Assembly: GCA_003157715.1 (NCBI GenBank)
Contig: PMKK01000167.1
Coordinates: 1 to 6,076, forward strand
Length of the DNA: 6,076 nucleotides
Direction of reading: 5' to 3'
From: Actinomycetota bacterium
Lineage (GTDB): Bacteria > Actinomycetota > Thermoleophilia > UBA2241
Below the pieces are notes generated by a model. That model made no database searches. It saw only the letters and a program-made list of their open reading frames with translations, and was not told where the DNA came from. Below are positions 4,468-6,076 of the stretch, piece after piece. Made by a program: the position numbers and the translations under genes. Numbering within the stretch: position 1 is the stretch's first letter; each line of letters begins with the position of its first letter.

Positions 4468-4995
4468 TTACCGGCAGCCCGGCATGCAGCAGCCGCGCGC
4501 CGGAAAGAGAGGGCCGGCCGCCGCGAGAATGCGACAGCCCAGGAGGTACTGCGGGCGGGCGAGCGCGTGCGCGGCGTGGGGGTGCAGGCACTTCAGCGCC
4601 GGCACCCGGGCCACGCCGCCGATCCCTGTGGCCAGCGACGCGCCGCCGTCTCGTGGCGGCGCCGGGCACAGGGCGGCGAGGTCGCGGCGGCGGCGGCGCT
4701 CGTAGCGCGTGGCCGCCGCCAGCGATCGCCGTAGCCCGACGTCGGCGGACAGAAGCGCCTCGAAGCGGCCCACGCCGCCGTCGCTCTCGAGGGCGGCCAC
4801 GGCCGCTACGAGCGCGGGACAGGTCGCCCAGAACAGCGTCGGGAACGGCCGGCCGGCGGCGTCGTAGGGCAGGTCTTCGATGACGGCCGGCGAGTGCCAC
4901 GGGCAGCGCGCCACGACGCGCTTGAACGGATGGGGCGAGCGGCGGAGCTGCGTGGCCACGCAGGCGAAGTCGCGCACCGCCGGCGCGCCGCTCAC
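4468..4995 (-). CDS. DUF501 family protein
   Basis: A 175-residue cytoplasmic protein of DUF501, a family largely confined to actinobacteria and without an assigned function. Recognisable landmarks are VVARCPWHSP (27-36), PFPTLFWATCP (50-60), an Arg-rich helix (about 97-105) and the C-terminal KCLHPHAAHALA (135-146). The Cys and His residues in these blocks (C31, H34, C59, C136, H138, H143) could bind a metal, though this is inference. The protein ends in a short Cys-rich tail, with C169, C170 and C174. The GTG start at 4995 overlaps the upstream FtsB-like stop by four bases (GTGA), indicating translational coupling. The ppx/gppA gene begins ten bases after its TAA. The position between a division protein gene and ppx/gppA is the usual actinobacterial one. 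Confidence 0.9.
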   Translation of the reverse strand: MSGAPAVRDFACVATQLRRSPHPFKRVVARCPWHSPAVIEDLPYDAAGRPFPTLFWATCPALVAAVAALESDGGVGRFEALLSADVGLRRSLAAATRYERRRRRDLAALCPAPPRDGGASLATGIGGVARVPALKCLHPHAAHALARPQYLLGCRILAAAGPLFPARGCCMPGCR

Positions 4996-5597
4996 TCGCG
5001 GATCGTGCGCCAGAGGTCGGCCAAGCGCCCGAGCAGCGACGGCGCCGGCAAGCGGGCGGCCGACTCACCGCGCGACGCGGTCTTCGAGCCCGCAGCCGGC
5101 AACCCCTTCACCACGAAGGCCTGCAGCCCAGCCGGCACGAGCTGATACTGCTCGCGCGCCTGCCGGGTGATGTAGTCGCGGGTATGCATGCGGACGATCT
5201 GGGTGTGCAGCGCCCGGTTGCGCGCCTGGGCCTGAGACAGCGATGCGACCTGGCGGTCGTAGCGATCCTGCTGGGCAAAGAAGGCCCGCAGCGGCGAGAC
5301 GTAGAGGGCCGCCGCGACCAGGACCAGCGCGAGCGCCACGAGACGCAGGGGACGCAGTTCGACGGGAGACCTGCGGGCTACCCGGCGACCGGCGCGGCGC
5401 GGCGGGCGCGGTGAACGCGACGACGCGTCCGCCGGTGCGGCCGGACCGCGTTCAGAGAGGTCCGGCGCGCCTGCCCACGCGCCCTGCGGGCGCGCCGCCG
5501 CGCGCGCCGCGCGCGCCGAATCGCGGCGCGCGGCAGACGGCACTGCGCGTCCCCTGGGGGCCGGGCGGCGTGATGGTGCGGATGGACCTGATGCCAT
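4992..5597 (-). CDS. FtsB/DivIC-like septum formation initiator
   Basis: A 201-residue single-pass membrane protein. Residues 1-80 form a disordered, very basic cytoplasmic tail of Arg, Ala, Pro and Ser. One membrane helix follows (about 84-103), then an extracytoplasmic coiled coil (about 105-138). The DYITRQAREQYQLVPAG segment (141-157) is the end-of-coil motif of FtsB/DivIC proteins, and a tail of about 40 residues follows. Family members join FtsL and FtsQ at the division site to activate septal wall synthesis. The ATG at 5597 was chosen because it is the last start before the membrane helix and lies just after eno. An upstream extension of the frame to 5897 would overlap eno and is spurious. 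An AAGAAG stretch just before the ATG is at best a weak ribosome binding site. The long basic tail is common in actinobacterial members. Confidence 0.87.
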   Translation of the reverse strand: MASGPSAPSRRPAPRGRAVPSAARRDSARAARAAARPQGAWAGAPDLSERGPAAPADASSRSPRPPRRAGRRVARRSPVELRPLRLVALALVLVAAALYVSPLRAFFAQQDRYDRQVASLSQAQARNRALHTQIVRMHTRDYITRQAREQYQLVPAGLQAFVVKGLPAAGSKTASRGESAARLPAPSLLGRLADLWRTIRE

Positions 5598-5616
5598 AGC
5601 TTCTTGAGTTCGCGCC

Positions 5617-5643
5617 GCGGCGGGGCTTTCCCTGCCCCGCCGC
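5617..5643. terminator. Hairpin between eno and the ftsB-like gene
   Basis: A perfect inverted repeat with 10-base arms (gcggcggggc at 5617-5626, gccccgccgc at 5634-5643) and a 7-base loop lies in the 79-bp gap after the eno stop. No T run follows on the minus strand. It may be a T-less terminator of the kind proposed for actinobacteria, a stabiliser of the eno 3' end, or an attenuator that lowers expression of the division gene relative to the highly expressed enolase. Confidence 0.4.
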
Positions 5644-5676
5644 TTGCTTGCCCGAGAGCTCGCCGGCGCGAATAGC

Positions 5677-6076
<400 letters not shown>

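Noticed and set aside
4454..5068. A 204-codon minus-strand frame overlapping DUF501
   Set aside because: It is a different frame from the DUF501 protein, is Arg/Ala/Pro-rich, and overlaps three real genes. The frame at 4468-4995 has the family's conserved blocks.

Overview
The window is a very GC-rich stretch in which every recognisable gene lies on the minus strand, so the layout is described from right to left. The order enolase, FtsB/DivIC-like protein, DUF501 protein, Ppx/GppA phosphatase, tRNA-Leu is a gene neighbourhood typical of Actinomycetota. Together with the base composition and the GTG starts it points to an actinobacterium, possibly a deep lineage such as Thermoleophilia; the lineage is an inference.

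Right block (3369-6076), housekeeping. It holds the 3' end of eno; a 79-bp gap with a perfect 10-bp hairpin; an ftsB/divIC-like gene; a DUF501 gene overlapping it by 4 bases; and a ppx/gppA gene 10 bases further on. The phosphatase is longer than usual because of two Ala/Pro-rich insertions. A promoter-like -10 box then precedes a complete tRNA-Leu(UAA) with an encoded CCA end (3229-3315).

Left block (27-3188), accessory. Two genes form a membrane transport pair: a TauE/SafE family anion exporter and a DUF1634 protein, overlapping by 8 bases. After them comes a 102-bp spacer with a 23-bp tandem repeat whose last copy carries the DUF1634 stop codon. The block ends with a MoxR-like AAA+ ATPase followed by a von Willebrand factor A (VWA) protein with an intact MIDAS motif.

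The most interesting point is the junction of these last two genes. The ATPase ends in CGA AAA AAA GCC TGA. The run of seven A is followed, after exactly six bases that include the stop codon, by a perfect 10-bp GC hairpin with a 6-base loop. The -1 frame is open from the A run straight into the VWA frame. The two AAA codons are the only AAA lysine codons in either gene. This is the textbook layout of a programmed -1 frameshift site. It would make both a free 305-residue ATPase and a fused protein of about 618 residues ordered AAA+, acidic Pro/Ala-rich linker, VWA, like the D subunits of magnesium and cobalt chelatases. The sequence shows the architecture; that frameshifting occurs is inferred.
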